Part shown: positions 4,886 through 5,239 of the stretch, in pieces | How the letters are laid out: the number at the start of each line of letters is the position of its first letter | Numbering within the stretch: position 1 is the first letter of the stretch | Assembly (NCBI GenBank): GCA_029256565.1 | Contig: JAQSXQ010000192.1 | Location: forward strand, 1 to 5,239 | DNA from: Mycobacterium sp. | Lineage (GTDB): Bacteria > Actinomycetota > Actinomycetes > Mycobacteriales > Mycobacteriaceae | Length of the DNA stretch: 5,239 nucleotides | Direction of reading: 5' to 3' | Program-made: the position numbers and the translations under genes | Notes under the pieces: model-generated | Database searches by the model: none | Told to the model about the DNA's origin: nothing | What the model saw: the letters and a program-made list of their open reading frames with translations, nothing else

Positions 4886-5239
4886 ATGAGCACAGAGTCC
4901 ACCGGTCTGATCGGCGACCCCAGTCGTGACGATGCAACCCCGTTCGCCGACGTCAGTCCGTCCCTGTACAACCCCGAACTCGCGCCCACGAAGCGCGAGG
5001 GTCGACGGTGGAGCGCCTACAACATCTTCACTCTGTGGGCGAACGACGTACACAGCCTGGGCAACTACTCGTTTGCCATCGGCTTGTTCGCCCTCGGCCT
5101 CGGCGGGTGGCAGATCCTGTTGGCGCTCGGCCTGGGCGGCGTCTTCCTCTTCCTGCTGCTGAACCTGTCCGGGTTCATGGGGGAGAAGACCGGCGTCCCG
5201 TTCCCGGTGATGAGCCGCATCTCGTTCGGCACCCGCGGT
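4886..5239 (+). CDS. NCS1-family permease, probably for allantoin (N-terminal part, cut by right edge)
   Basis: 118 codons with no stop before the window end. A hydrophilic N-terminus of about 40 residues holds the NCS1 lead-in SLYNPELAPTKREGRRWSAY (26-45). Then come TM1 (about 43-70: NIFTLWANDVHSLGNYSFAIG) and TM2 (about 74-97), then GEKTGVPFPVMSRISFGTRG, a strongly conserved segment of NCS1 transporters (relatives of Mhp1, PucI and AllP, which move hydantoins, allantoin, purines or pyrimidines by cation symport). The residues that fix substrate choice lie mostly beyond the edge, so allantoin is inferred from the divergent allB and the shared operators. ATG 4886 starts at the usual family length, with ACAGG (4874-4878) upstream. 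An in-frame ATG at 4835 would add 17 residues but lies at the end of operator copy B, so I rejected it. Full members have about 480-500 residues and 12 TM segments. Confidence 0.9.
   Translation, partial: MSTESTGLIGDPSRDDATPFADVSPSLYNPELAPTKREGRRWSAYNIFTLWANDVHSLGNYSFAIGLFALGLGGWQILLALGLGGVFLFLLLNLSGFMGEKTGVPFPVMSRISFGTRG

Overview
The window is GC-rich actinobacterial DNA. It most likely comes from a fast-growing mycobacterium (Mycolicibacterium or a close relative). The clues are strong G/C preference at codon third positions, a membrane-bound HAMP-linked class III adenylate cyclase of the Rv1318c/Rv1319c/Rv1320c/Rv3645 type, a FadE-type acyl-CoA dehydrogenase and an N-terminally capped epoxide hydrolase. 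The genus is inferred from family content, not from a marker gene.

Layout, left to right. (1) Positions 1-291, minus strand: the N-terminal 97 residues of an epoxide hydrolase that runs off the left edge. Its start overlaps by 17 nt the end of (2), an adenylate cyclase at 275-1810, minus strand, so the two probably share a transcript. (3) A divergent intergenic region at 1811-2020, with a good promoter candidate and a small palindrome upstream of (4), an acyl-CoA dehydrogenase gene at 2021-3232, plus strand. (5) A convergent gap at 3233-3305 filled by a 53-nt near-perfect hairpin, probably a two-way terminator. (6) An allantoinase gene, allB, at 3306-4664, minus strand. (7) A divergent regulatory region at 4665-4885. 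(8) The first 118 residues of an NCS1-family permease, plus strand, cut by the right edge.

The allantoinase and the permease form a functional pair. The NCS1 protein probably imports allantoin (or a related ureide, purine or hydantoin), and AllB opens the allantoin ring to allantoate, the first step in recovering its nitrogen. The region between them is the most interesting part of the window. Two back-to-back TTGAC-type -35 elements each drive away from the centre. Downstream of each lies a copy of the same 27-bp composite motif built of TGGA/TTCCAC/GGAAT blocks, placed in the same orientation relative to its own gene. This suggests one repressor controlling both genes; the half-sites resemble those of IclR-family regulators such as AllR, but no regulator gene is in the window. 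A possible 18-codon leader ORF lies over the allB-side operator and its stop overlaps the allB start codon as ATGA.

The lipid- and signalling-related genes on the left and the ureide genes on the right look like separate transcription units that meet tail-to-tail at the hairpin. I saw no RNA genes, mobile elements or CRISPR arrays.
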